NCBI GenBank assembly: GCA_002413305.1
Contig: DHWS01000104.1
Coordinates: 1 to 13,735, forward strand
DNA: 13,735 nt
Origin: Actinobacteria bacterium UBA5176
GTDB lineage: Bacteria > Actinomycetota > UBA4738
Direction of reading: 5' to 3'
Within the stretch, counting starts at the first letter, position 1, and the number at the start of each line of letters is the position of its first letter. A model generated the notes under the pieces. The model searched no databases and was not told the origin of the DNA. It saw only the letters and a list, made by a program, of their open reading frames with translations. Positions 1 through 8,300 of the stretch are shown here, piece after piece. The translations under genes and the position numbers were made by a program.

Positions 1-103
1 CGTTCGCCTGTCCGATGAACTTCGCGGGTGCGTAGTAATACTCCTCCTCGCGCCAGTGAACCGCGATCTGGGCTTCGGAAACCTGGACTTCTTCTTCTGC
101 CAT
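1..103 (-). CDS. Acetyl-CoA synthetase-like AMP-dependent ligase, N-terminal fragment
   Basis: Only the first 34 codons are inside the window; the gene runs off the left edge. The ATG at 103-101 is preceded by a strong AGGAGG at 111-116 with 7 bases of spacing, so the start is well supported. The peptide opens with an acidic stretch (MAEEEVQVSEAQ), then an HWREEE segment and FIGQAN. An aromatic/acidic lead-in followed by a QAN motif is the usual start of acetyl- and propionyl-CoA synthetases of the ANL superfamily, which activate a short-chain acid with ATP and transfer it to CoA in the cytoplasm. None of the adenylate-forming core motifs is visible, so the family call rests on this short N-terminus alone. 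The stop codon of the DUF4328 gene lies 90 bases upstream on the same strand. Confidence 0.5.
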   Translation of the reverse strand, partial: MAEEEVQVSEAQIAVHWREEEYYYAPAKFIGQAN

Positions 104-193
104 CGCTCTACCTCCTGCCGCAACGCGCCGCGGGACTACCTATTGAACCCGACCCCCGTTCGGATCGCGATGCCCATCGGTCCCCCTTCATCC

Positions 194-886
194 TCAGGGG
201 CCGTTTCGCATCGCCCTCCAACTCGGCGATCCGGCCTCGGCAGCCCGCTTCGCGCCGGACGCCTGGCGAAGGTTGACGCCGGTGACCAGGATGAGAGCCA
301 GCAACGCGGACACGATCGCTGCCGTGCCGGCCGCGACGAAGCGGTGGTCCCGGATGATGAGTTCGACGTTCGTGGCTCCCTGCCCCGGCATGGTGGCCAG
401 CGCGAACAGGCCGAGTGCCACCATCGCCAGGAGGGCCGCCCACCAAGCGGCGACGAGCACGACGCCACGCCGGTCGGGACGGTCGGGCTCGGCCCTGGCC
501 CACATCTCGGCCATCGCCCGGGCCGGGACCACCAGGTTCACCCCTGGGATCACCCAGGCGGAGAGGATGGTCTCCGGCCGGGATCGAGGCGGCGTGTCAC
601 TGGTCCGCCGGATCTCGGCCTGCCATTGCCAGGCCAGCCAGGCCACGATGGTCAGGCCCAGCACGAAGGGAAGGACGTGCACCAGTCCCATCAACCACGA
701 ATGGCTCCGAGCCAGCTCGGGCCCGGCGGCGTGATGGCGCTGCAACTCGTGGCGCCACCGTAGGTCGAACGTCAGCACGTCGATGACGAAGGCCGCTCCG
801 AGCGCGCACAGAGCGAGGAGGATCCCCGCGGTCAGCGTGAGGGCGAACGCGATGCTCTGATCCCGCGAGTTCCGTGTACGGACCAT
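194..886 (-). CDS. DUF4328 domain integral membrane protein
   Basis: A 230-residue protein with four predicted membrane helices at about residues 11-37, 65-88, 141-166 and 184-205. Between helices 2 and 3 lies AWVIPGVNLVVPARAMAEMW (residues 110-129). This matches the DUF4328 signature, in which a W-x-I/V-P-x-x-N-L-x-x-P core precedes an amphipathic E-x-W segment. The function of DUF4328 is unknown; the proteins are common in actinobacteria and probably sit in the cytoplasmic membrane. The ATG at 886 has GGAGA about 8 bases upstream. It lies 71 bases downstream of the aminotransferase stop on the same strand, so cotranscription is possible. A competing out-of-frame ATG at 938 with a better ribosome binding site lies upstream and could be a short translated leader. 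Confidence 0.75.
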   Translation of the reverse strand: MVRTRNSRDQSIAFALTLTAGILLALCALGAAFVIDVLTFDLRWRHELQRHHAAGPELARSHSWLMGLVHVLPFVLGLTIVAWLAWQWQAEIRRTSDTPPRSRPETILSAWVIPGVNLVVPARAMAEMWARAEPDRPDRRGVVLVAAWWAALLAMVALGLFALATMPGQGATNVELIIRDHRFVAAGTAAIVSALLALILVTGVNLRQASGAKRAAEAGSPSWRAMRNGP

Positions 887-957
887 GGACGATCTCCGCT
901 TCGGCTACGGCGCAGCCTATACCTGCGAGGTCCCGCATCAGAGATCTCCTTCCCGGG

Positions 958-2326
958 TCAGCCCTCGGGATTGCCCGTGAGTTCGGCGCAGCATGCGGCG
1001 AACACGGCCGTGTGGCGGTCGACGTCCTCCCCGGTGGTGGCCGGGGACATCAGGGCCATGTTGTGGAAGGGCGTGAGCAGGGTCCCGCGGTTCAGCGCGT
1101 ACAGGTGCGTGAACCTCGACAGCTCGTGATCGTCGGCGCCGGCCGCCTCGCCACCCGTGCGGGGCGGGACCGGGCAGAACCAGTACTCGGCCCGGGCTCC
1201 CAGCTGCTGCACCTCCCACGTCAAGCCGAACCGTTCGATGCCCTCCTTCACCCCGGAGGCCCACCTGTTGGCCAGGGGAAGCATCCGGTCGAACGCTTCC
1301 TCGGTCAGCACGTGCTCCAGCGTGGCCCGCATGGCGCGAAGGGACAGGGCGTTGCCCGAGAGCGTCCCACCGATCCCCCCCACGTCGGTGGACGGCAGCG
1401 ATGCCATGTGGGCCTGGACCTGTCCGGCCACCGCCGCGCTCATCCCGTAGCAGGCGGCCGGGACCCCGCTGGCCAGCGGCTTGCCGATGGTGAGGAGGTC
1501 GGGCTCAAGGCCCCACGCGCGCGTCGCTCCACCGGGCCCGGCACAGATGGTGTGCGTTTTCGTCGAGCACCAGGTAGGTGCCGTGCGCCCTGGTGAGCGT
1601 CCGGAGCTGCTCGTGGAAGCCCGGTTCGGGCAGCACGATCCCGATGTTGGTCAGGGCGGGCTCAGCCAGGACGCAGGCCACGTCTTCGTGCGCCAGCGCC
1701 TCCTCGAGCGCGGGGACGTCGTTGAACTCGACCACCCGGGTGGTGAGCGCCGGATCGACCGGCGGCCCCACGTTGCCCGGCCGGAGGCCTTGCTTCCCGT
1801 CCACCAACGTGGTGATGGTCTCGTCGACCGAGCCGTGGTAGCACCAGTTGAAGACCAGGATCTTGAGACGCCCGCTGATCGCCCGGGCCAGCCGGATCGC
1901 GAAACGGTTCGCGTCGGTGGCCGTGAGGCAGAACTGCCAGAAGGGAAGGCCGAACCGGCGGGCCATCTCCTCACCGACCCAGATCGCGTCCTCTGTCGGG
2001 AGCATCAGGGTGATGCCCTTCGCCGCCTGATCGGCCACCGCAGCGACCGCGCGCTCCGGCGCGTGCCCGGTCATCGCCCCGGTGTCCCCCAGGCAGAAGT
2101 CCACGTACTCCCGCCCGTCGACGTCGGTGAATCGCGCCCCACCGGCCTCGGCCAGGAAAACCGGGAACGGCCCGGCCCATTCGGTCATCCAGGGCATCGG
2201 GACCCCGGCGAGCAGCGATCCCTTCGACCGTTCGAACAGGTCCCGGGACCTCGGGTGTTCGGTATCGAAGCGCCGCACCTCTTTCTCCATCAGCGACGCC
2301 AGCCTCTTCCGGTCGACGGTCTCCAC
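958..2326 (-). pseudogene. Class III PLP aminotransferase (glutamate-1-semialdehyde 2,1-aminomutase-like), frameshifted
   Basis: Two fragments in different frames form one class III aminotransferase of about 455 residues, the normal size for these cytoplasmic PLP enzymes. The N-terminal part (2326 to about 1559) carries the substrate and cofactor motifs DTGAMTGHAP, TATDANRFA, FNWCYHGSVDET and AEPALTNIGI, and ends at the PLP-binding LVLDE (Asp255 binds the pyridine nitrogen). The C-terminal part continues with THTICAGPGG and TIGKPLASG, whose Lys282 (repaired numbering) would hold PLP. The break is one extra A on the coding strand, a T4 run at 1557-1560 on the plus strand; removing one base restores an uninterrupted protein. 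The start is GTG at 2326 with GAGGAGG just upstream. Everything else is intact, so a sequencing or assembly error is as likely as a recent mutation. The substrate is unknown. Confidence 0.8.
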
Positions 2327-2503
2327 GTGTCCTCCTCGCTCCCATCCGATGGCGGTCACTGCTCCTGGCCCGATCCGGCCATGCCGGCGCAAGCGCCCGA
2401 TCGGGTCGTGATAGCCTCGCGGTCCCGCGCGGGCCGTCGGTGCCGTGCGGACCGCCACGCCGGTCGTCGACGATGGCACCGATCACAGCGAGGACGAGGC
2501 GAG

Positions 2504-3301
2504 ATGTCGACGAACGACACCCATGTTGCCAGGGTCGATGGGATCGAGCTCGGGTACCGGGACATCGGGGAGGGCGCGCCGCTCCTCCTCCTGCACGGCG
2601 GCTTCGGGACGGTCGAGATGTTCGGGACCAACGTGGAGCTCCTCGCCGCCGGGCGTCGGGTCATCGGGGTCGACCTCCAGTCGCACGGACGCTCGCCGGC
2701 CGCCGAACGGCCGATGCGCTTCGAAACCATGGCGGAGGACATCGCCGCCCTGATCGGCAACCTCGGTCTGGAGCGTGCCTCCATCATGGGCTTCTCACTC
2801 GGCGGAGCCGTGGGGTTGCGGACCGCGATCCAGCATCCGGATCTCGTCGAGCGCCTCGTTCTGGTGTCGACGGTGTTCAAGCGGGAGGGGTGGTATCCGG
2901 AGATGCGAGCCGGCATGGACGCGATGGGCCCGGAGACCGCCGGCTTCCTGATGCAGAGTCCGCTGTACGAGGCCTACCAGCGCGTCGCGCCGCGGGTGGA
3001 GGACTGGCCGATCCTGGTGCGACAGGTGACCGAGGTCGTGAAGATCGACTACGACTGGTCGGCGGAGGTCCCCGGGTTGCCGATGCCCGTCATGCTGGTG
3101 ATCGGCGACGCGGACGGGATCCCGCCGTCCCATGCGGTCGAGTTCTTCGGCCTGGGCGGCGGCGGCCAGCGCGACGCCGGCTGGGACCGGTTGGGAATAA
3201 CCCACCACCGTCTCGCGATCCTGCCGGGCGTGACCCATTACGACATCAATGCCGTACCCGCGCTCTCCGCCGCAGTCATCCCGTTCCTCGACGGTGCATA
3301 G
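2504..3301 (+). CDS. Alpha/beta-fold hydrolase
   Basis: A 265-residue alpha/beta hydrolase of usual length. The oxyanion-hole motif HGG is at 31-33, and the nucleophile elbow GFSLGG gives Ser98. The acid is probably Asp204 in GDADGI and the base is His245 in GVTHYDI, so the Ser-Asp-His triad is complete. A lid-like insert of about residues 125-180 separates the core halves, as in esterases and epoxide-hydrolase-like enzymes. The substrate cannot be read from sequence. I chose the ATG at 2504, preceded by a purine-rich GAGGACGAGGCGAG; the open frame extends far upstream but there it is antisense to the aminotransferase. Transcription diverges from the aminotransferase across 177 bases, and the stop codon lies 2 bases from that of the convergent TOPRIM gene. 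Confidence 0.88.
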   Translation: MSTNDTHVARVDGIELGYRDIGEGAPLLLLHGGFGTVEMFGTNVELLAAGRRVIGVDLQSHGRSPAAERPMRFETMAEDIAALIGNLGLERASIMGFSLGGAVGLRTAIQHPDLVERLVLVSTVFKREGWYPEMRAGMDAMGPETAGFLMQSPLYEAYQRVAPRVEDWPILVRQVTEVVKIDYDWSAEVPGLPMPVMLVIGDADGIPPSHAVEFFGLGGGGQRDAGWDRLGITHHRLAILPGVTHYDINAVPALSAAVIPFLDGA

Positions 3302-3303
3302 CG

Positions 3304-3930
3304 TCAGACGTGCGCGAGGAGAAGGTCCAGCGGCCGAGGCACTCGGCTGAGATCCAGCGCGTCGACGAGCAGGCGCGCGTATCGGATCTTCCGGCTGCCG
3401 CCGCTCCCCATGAAGCGCCGGAGCTGCTCCTCGTCGGTCCGTCCTCGCCACGCAGGCTCCCTCTGGAGGGTGCGGAATGGTCCAAGGTCTCCCTGGGAGT
3501 CGACGACCTGTTCCACGGAGGCGGCACCGAGGGAGCGGATCAGCTCGTCCTCCAGGTCCGCGACGCACACGTAGAAACCCAGTGACTCCATGTCGGACCG
3601 AGTGAGGTTGGAGCCGAGACCGGCTCGCTCGAGACCGCGCCGGAAGGTGCCCTCCTCCGCGGCGTCACACAGGCCGGCCAGCCTGAGGTCGAGCCCCGGA
3701 GGGCCGAACCGATCCAGGAAACTTCCGATGTTCGTCGCACCCCCCATGGGCACGATGGAGACATTCTCGGCGTCGAGGTCCCGACCACGGCGGTCAGCCA
3801 GCGCCTCGAGCGCGAGCTGGTCGCTGATCCCTTCGACAAGCACCACGGTACGCGCGGAGAAGGCCTCAGCCTCCAGTGGGCGATCGAGGTCGGCCTGGAC
3901 GCCTGCCCACCTGTCTCGAGGCATCTCCAT
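3304..3930 (-). CDS. Standalone TOPRIM-domain (OLD-like nucleotidyl transferase/hydrolase) protein
   Basis: A 208-residue protein with a TOPRIM fold near its N-terminus. TVVLVEGISDQLAL holds the catalytic-type Glu, and VSIVPMGGATNIGSFLDRFG and LAGLCDAAEEG follow; the Asp after LC replaces the first Asp of the usual DxD. Similar TOPRIM domains form the nuclease end of OLD-family ATP-dependent endonucleases, but no ABC-type ATPase is attached or adjacent. The second half, ending in MGSGGSRKIRYARLLVDAL, looks like a conserved family-specific region. The role, perhaps DNA or nucleotide processing in the cytoplasm, is unproven. Three in-frame ATGs (3936, 3930, 3924) are possible starts and none has a convincing ribosome binding site. 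I prefer 3930 because a TACCCT -10 box at 3943-3938 lies 7 bases upstream, which suits leaderless translation. The open frame extends to 4122 but overlaps the divergent ABM gene. Confidence 0.75.
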   Translation of the reverse strand: MEMPRDRWAGVQADLDRPLEAEAFSARTVVLVEGISDQLALEALADRRGRDLDAENVSIVPMGGATNIGSFLDRFGPPGLDLRLAGLCDAAEEGTFRRGLERAGLGSNLTRSDMESLGFYVCVADLEDELIRSLGAASVEQVVDSQGDLGPFRTLQREPAWRGRTDEEQLRRFMGSGGSRKIRYARLLVDALDLSRVPRPLDLLLAHV

Positions 3931-4040
3931 ACCCATCAGGGTATCGAAGGTCGTGCGCGCGGCGAGAATCGATCGGTCCGCGTACGCTGAGGCGAAGGGC
4001 AGCTCTGGACGCGAGCCGCCCGGCGATGGAGGAGGCGCAC

Positions 4041-4334
4041 ATGGTGAAGGTGGGGATCCTGGCCCGCATGGAAGCGAAGCCGGGCAAGGAGGACGACGTC
4101 GCGGCCTTCCTGGAGGGAGCACTACCCCTCGTGCAGGAGGAGCCCGGCACCGTCACGTGGTACGCGATCCGCATCAGCCCCTCGGAGTTCGGCATCTTCG
4201 ACACGTTCGAGGACGACGCCGGTCGGCAGGCTCATCTCTCGGGCAAGGTGGCCGAGGCGCTGATGGCGAATGCTTCGGAGCTCTTCGTTGGCGGGCCCGA
4301 CATCGGGCAGGTCGAGGTCCTGGCGTCGAAGTAG
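4041..4334 (+). CDS. ABM-superfamily (YgiN-like quinol) monooxygenase
   Basis: A 97-residue single-domain protein typical of the antibiotic biosynthesis monooxygenase superfamily: small dimeric alpha-beta barrels that use no cofactor or act on quinols, heme or polyketides. Visible family marks are VGILARMEAKPGKEDDVAAF at the N-terminus (first strand and helix), QEEPGTVTWYAIRISPSEFG in the middle, then the FDTFEDDAGRQAHLSGK strand-helix. The substrate is unknown; quinone redox or general stress protection is the usual guess. The ATG at 4041 has GGAGGAGG about 6 bases upstream. An in-frame ATG at 4026 would add five residues but lies within the ribosome binding site. It converges on the DinB gene, with 25 bases between the stop codons and no strong terminator. 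Confidence 0.85.
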   Translation: MVKVGILARMEAKPGKEDDVAAFLEGALPLVQEEPGTVTWYAIRISPSEFGIFDTFEDDAGRQAHLSGKVAEALMANASELFVGGPDIGQVEVLASK

Positions 4335-4359
4335 CGTAGCCAAGCTCTTTCGCCGGCGG

Positions 4360-4893
4360 CTACTCTCCGGTCAGCCCGTCCACCGACTCCCGCAGGAGGT
4401 CGGCATGGCCGTTGTGCCGTGCGTACTCCTCGATCATGTGGGCCAGGATCCATCGCAGGCTGGGTGCCCGACCGTCGGACCAGGTGCGCCGGGCCAGCCG
4501 CTCCAGGCCGCCGTCGGCCAGCGCCTCCGCGACCAGGGAGCGGGCCACGGCGTCCTGCCAGAGCGCGAAGAGCTGCTCAGGCGAGTCCTCGGCGGCCGAG
4601 TGCCATTCCCAGTCGGGGTCGGCCTTCCAGTCCACCGTGTCCCACGGGGGCTGCCGGTCTCGCCCATGCAGCCACCGGGAGAACCAATCTTCCTCGACGT
4701 AGGCCAGGTGCTTGAGCATCCCGCCCAGGGTCATCGACGAGGCGCCGACGGTCGCCCCCAGGCCGGCCGCGTCCAGTCCCGCGCACTTCCACCCGAGGGT
4801 CGCGCGTTGGTACTCGAGGAAGCCCAGGAGGGTGGCGGTCTCGTCGGCGGCGAGGGGAGGCTCCGGACGACCCTGCTCGTCCACATCGGTCAT
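4360..4893 (-). CDS. DinB/DUF664 family protein (mycothiol-transferase-like)
   Basis: A 177-residue four-helix-bundle protein of the DinB superfamily, DUF664 branch. The metal-site histidines are expected from His62 in LKHLAYVEEDWF and from the helix reading RWILAHMIEEYARHNGHADL (His152, His160, His163), the family hallmark. Characterised relatives are metal-dependent thiol transferases that use mycothiol or bacillithiol; the electrophilic substrate here is unknown. The cytoplasmic location is inferred from the lack of a signal peptide or membrane helix. The ATG at 4893 has no Shine-Dalgarno sequence, but a TAGACT -10 box ends 8 bases before it, so the message is probably leaderless. The open frame continues upstream to 5238 with low-complexity polar sequence unlike the family, which I reject. 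Confidence 0.85.
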   Translation of the reverse strand: MTDVDEQGRPEPPLAADETATLLGFLEYQRATLGWKCAGLDAAGLGATVGASSMTLGGMLKHLAYVEEDWFSRWLHGRDRQPPWDTVDWKADPDWEWHSAAEDSPEQLFALWQDAVARSLVAEALADGGLERLARRTWSDGRAPSLRWILAHMIEEYARHNGHADLLRESVDGLTGE

Positions 4894-4901
4894 GGGCGGT
4901 G

Positions 4902-4907
4902 AGTCTA
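4902..4907 (-). promoter_or_regulatory. Candidate -10 box for a leaderless DinB message
   Basis: The minus strand reads TAGACTCAC and then five more bases before the DinB ATG at 4893. TAGACT fits the TANNNT actinobacterial -10 consensus, and a transcription start 7-8 bases downstream would fall on the ATG. There is no -35 match at the usual distance. The same nine bases precede the YajQ gene. Not experimentally supported. Confidence 0.35.
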
Positions 4908-5004
4908 CCGGCGCGGCCGCAAAGCGCTTCGGGAGACTCGACCGAACGCGAGCAGCTAGAGCCACACCGGCGCCCTCGCTGTAACTCTCGGACGGTGCAG
5001 GCGC

Positions 5005-5271
5005 GCGCTCCTGGGCTTGGCCACGCTCTCCATCCTCCTGACCTGCTGCACCGGCCCTTTGCCCTCCACCCTTGTCGGTGGGAGCGTCGGGTTCGTGTTG
5101 GGAGCGCTGGTGGGTGGGCTCCTGGGCAGCCACCTCGGCCTCCGAGGGACGCTGTCGCTGGCCGCCGCAGGCCAGTTGGTGCCTTCCATCCCACCGCTTC
5201 TGTCGCCGGTCCGGCGTCTGGTCCGGCTCCCAGACCACGACGAAGGTCTCGACAGAGCCTCAACGTGCTGA
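5005..5271 (+). pseudogene. C-terminal remnant of an MFS transporter
   Basis: An open frame in the otherwise empty 4894-5395 gap encodes about 89 residues without a proper start (TTG at 5017 is the first candidate) and ends at TGA 5269-5271. It contains GSVGFVLGALVGGLLGSHLG, then LRGTLSLAAAGQL, and finally LLSPVRRLVRLPDH. This is the order seen at the end of MFS_3/EntS-type drug exporters: a glycine-rich helix, a GLRxTL turn, a last helix, then an SPVR tail. The remaining ten or so membrane helices are absent; upstream the frame closes at TAG 4957-4959 and the divergent DinB gene begins at 4893. It is probably a decayed or deletion-derived fragment. A small two-helix membrane protein is the alternative. 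Confidence 0.5.
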
Positions 5272-5301
5272 GTATCACGCCCGATTCGTGACCGAAACCC
5301 G

Positions 5302-5330
5302 TTGTCCAATCGGATCAGGGGTCACAGAAT
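5302..5330 (+). promoter_or_regulatory. Candidate sigma70-type promoter of the giant cyclase-STAND gene
   Basis: TTGTCC at 5302-5307 (four of six matches to TTGACA) and CAGAAT at 5325-5330 (four of six to TATAAT) are separated by exactly 17 bases. Transcription would start near 5337, giving a leader of about 60 bases before the ATG at 5396. The match is moderate and its location is right. The rest of the gap, 4894-5004 and 5272-5301, shows nothing I can name. Confidence 0.4.
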
Positions 5331-5395
5331 GGGCGAGGTCGAGGACCGGGTACCGGTCTCGAACGGCGATCCGACGATGCGAGGTCGGCAACACC

Positions 5396-8300
5396 ATGGG
5401 TGAACAACTGCAGGCACAGGCGAAGGGGGGAACCGTCAGCGAGCCCCCCGACAAGGTGCTCGCCTTCCTCATCGCAGACGTCCGCGGCTACACGAGCTTC
5501 ACCAGGGAGCGAGGGGACGCCGCGGCGGCGATGCTGGCCAAGAAGTTCGCCGACCTCGCCCGGGAGGCCGTTGCCGCACGGAGCGGCGCCGTTCTCGAGC
5601 TCCGGGGCGACGAGGCGCTGGCGGTGTTCGCCTCGACGGCACAGGCCGTTCGAGCGGCCGTGGAGTTCCAGGCCACGTGCGCAGAGGAGAGCCGGCTGGA
5701 GCCCGCGTTCCAGCTCCCCGTTGGTATCGGGATCGATGCCGGCGTGGCCATCCCTGTGGAGGATGGCTACCGCGGCGTCGCACTGAACATGGCGGCCCGG
5801 ATGTGTTCGGGCGCCGCCGCGGGACAGGTCTTGGTCACCAGAACCGTGGTGGATCGCTCCGGCTCGATGGAGGATGTCGTGTTCGCCGATCGGGGGATGG
5901 CCACCTTCAAGGGGTTCGACGCTCCGACCGAGGTGATCGAGGCGCTGTCCGTGACGCGGCCCGCGGACGACGGTGCTGCCCACGACGGGCCGGCCCGGGC
6001 GGCGATGGTCGTGCCCACCTTGGTATTGCCGCCTGAACTGGACTCGTTGACTCCTTTGATCGACCGCGACACCGAGATGCAGTGGCTCCGAGGCTCGTGG
6101 CGCCAAGCGCGTCGAGGGCGTGGCCGGGTGCTCTTCGTGTCGGGCCCGCCGCAGATCGGGAAGACTCGCTTGGCCGCTGCGTTGGCCGCCGACGTCCACG
6201 CCAGCGGCGCCGACGTTCTCTATGCCGGCCCCGGCGGAGCTGGGACCGCGATGGCGCTCGCCGCCATCCGAGATGCACTCCGAGCGAAGGCCCCCACCCT
6301 CGTTGTCCTGGACGACATCGACATAGGTGGTCCCTCCGAGGCTGAGGCGCTGACCAGTGCCTACGGCCCGTTCGGCTCGGCCCCGATCCTGGTGGTCGGC
6401 CTCCTCCGGGACACCGGCGCGTCGCCCGAACTCGCGTCGCTGATCGAACGGGCGGACCAACGCGGTGACGGGCATCGTCACCTGGGCGCGCTGGATCTCG
6501 AAGGGATCCGCGATATCGTCCGGCTCTACGCGGGCGAGGACGTCGACGATGCGCCTGTGGAGTCCATGGCCCGGTCCTCGGGCGGGGTCCCTGGGAAGGT
6601 GCATGAGCTGGCCAGCGACTGGGCGCGGTCGGAGGCCAGCCGTCGGTTGGCCGCATCCGCCGAATGGCTCGCGTCGACCAGAGATCGCCGGTCCGCGGAT
6701 CTGCGATTCGCGAACAACGTGATCGCGCTCAAGCTCGGACGCCTGTACACGGTCGAGGGCCGGGACGTCCCTCCGGAGGAGGGATCCGGCGGGTGTCCCT
6801 ACCGCGGCCTGGCCGCCTTCGAAGCCGCGGATGCGGCCTACTTCTTCGGCCGCGAGCGGTTGGTGGGTGAGCTGGCCGCCCGGACGGTTCAGTCTGGCCT
6901 GCTCAGCATCGTGGGCCCCTCGGGAAGCGGCAAGTCATCCCTCATCTCCGCCGGGCTCCTGCCCTCGCTCGCTGCCGGCCTGCTCCCCGGAAGTGAGCGG
7001 TGGCGACAGGTTCGCATGCGTCCCGGGGAGCACCCGCTCCTGGAGCTTGGCGCGGCGCTCGGCGTCTCGCCCCACCCAACCAGCGACCGTGGCGACGTCG
7101 CCACGGTGATCGAACGGGCAACCGGGGCGGAGCCGCTGGTCCTGGTGGTCGACCAGTTCGAGGAGGTCTTCACGACCTGCATCGACGATGGCGAGCGGAG
7201 GACGTTCATCGCCGAGGTGACCGCCGCCGCCGAACGGAGGGACCGGGTCGTCGTCGTGCTCGGCATCCGGAGCGACTTCTACGGTCACTGCGCGCCATAT
7301 CCCGATCTTGCGGCCCTGCTGGCCGCGAACACGGTCCTGGTCGGGCCGATGACCCAGGAGGAACTCCGTCGCGCCATCGAGCTTCCGGCCCGGCGGACCG
7401 GGTTGCGCATCGAGACGGCACTCACCGACGCCCTGGTGGAGGAGATCGGGGACGAACCAGGAGCGCTGCCGCTGCTCTCCACCGCGCTCGTGGAACTGTG
7501 GTCAGGTCGGGAGAACGGATGGATCCGGGTCGGGGCGCACGAGCGGACAGGCGGCGTCCAAGGAGCCGTGGCCCGGCTGGCCGAGTCTTCGTTCGAGCAG
7601 CTGACCGAGGGGCAGCGTGAGGCCGCCCGTCGGGTGCTCCTTCGGCTCGTGGCGATCGGCGAGGGCGAGTCGGTGACCCGCAGAAGGGTGCCGATCGAGG
7701 AGTTCGACCTCGGACGGGACACCCTCGCCGAGGCCGTGATCTCCAGGCTGACCGAGGATCGCCTCCTCACCAGGTCGGACGGGACCGTCGAGGTCGCACA
7801 CGAGGCGCTGCTCCGCGAGTGGCCGCGCCTCCGCGAATGGTTGGAGGAAGACTCCCAGGGGCGGCAGCTTCGGCTGCACATCACGCAGACCGCGCGACAG
7901 TGGGGCGCCGCCGAGAACGACGCATCAGAGCTCTATCGCGGTGCGCGGTTGTCGGCCGCGCTGGATTGGTCCGCGGAGCATGCCGCTGAGTTGAACAACA
8001 AGGAGCGGGATTTCCTGGCCGCCAGCCGTCAGGCGAGCGACCGGGAGACGGATCGCCAGCGCAGGGTGAACCGCCGGCTGCGCGGGCTTCTGGTCGGTGT
8101 GGCGACCCTCCTGATCGTCGCGCTCGTTGCCGGGTCGCTGGCCCTGGTCCAGCGCTCGAGGGCGCAGAGGGCAGCCACCGTTTCGCTGGCCAACACCCTC
8201 GGCGCGGACGGGATCAACCAGCCCCGGCTGGACCGTGGTCTGCTGCTCGCCCGGGAGGCCATGAACCTGCAGGTGTCGGACCAGACCAAGAGCAACCTGT

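Noticed and set aside
597..938. Minus-strand ORF with an excellent ribosome binding site (AGGAGA, 6 bases before ATG 938)
   Set aside because: It runs out of frame through the DUF4328 gene and its sequence is Arg/Pro-rich shadow; only the first codons could be a translated leader, which I cannot support.
1481..2503. Plus-strand open frame continuous with the alpha/beta hydrolase, suggesting an extra 340-residue N-terminal domain
   Set aside because: It is antisense to the aminotransferase, has no domain-like sequence, and homologous hydrolases start at the ATG at 2504 with a ribosome binding site.
4336..4363. GTAGCC / GGCTAC inverted repeat between the ABM and DinB genes as a bidirectional terminator
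   Set aside because: The stem has six pairs with a 16-base loop, no T tract, and includes the DinB stop codon.
5072..5395. N-terminal extension of the giant protein to the first possible start
   Set aside because: The extra 108 residues are low-complexity Ser/Arg-rich, overlap the MFS remnant in another frame, and include the candidate promoter; the cyclase domain begins shortly after the ATG at 5396.
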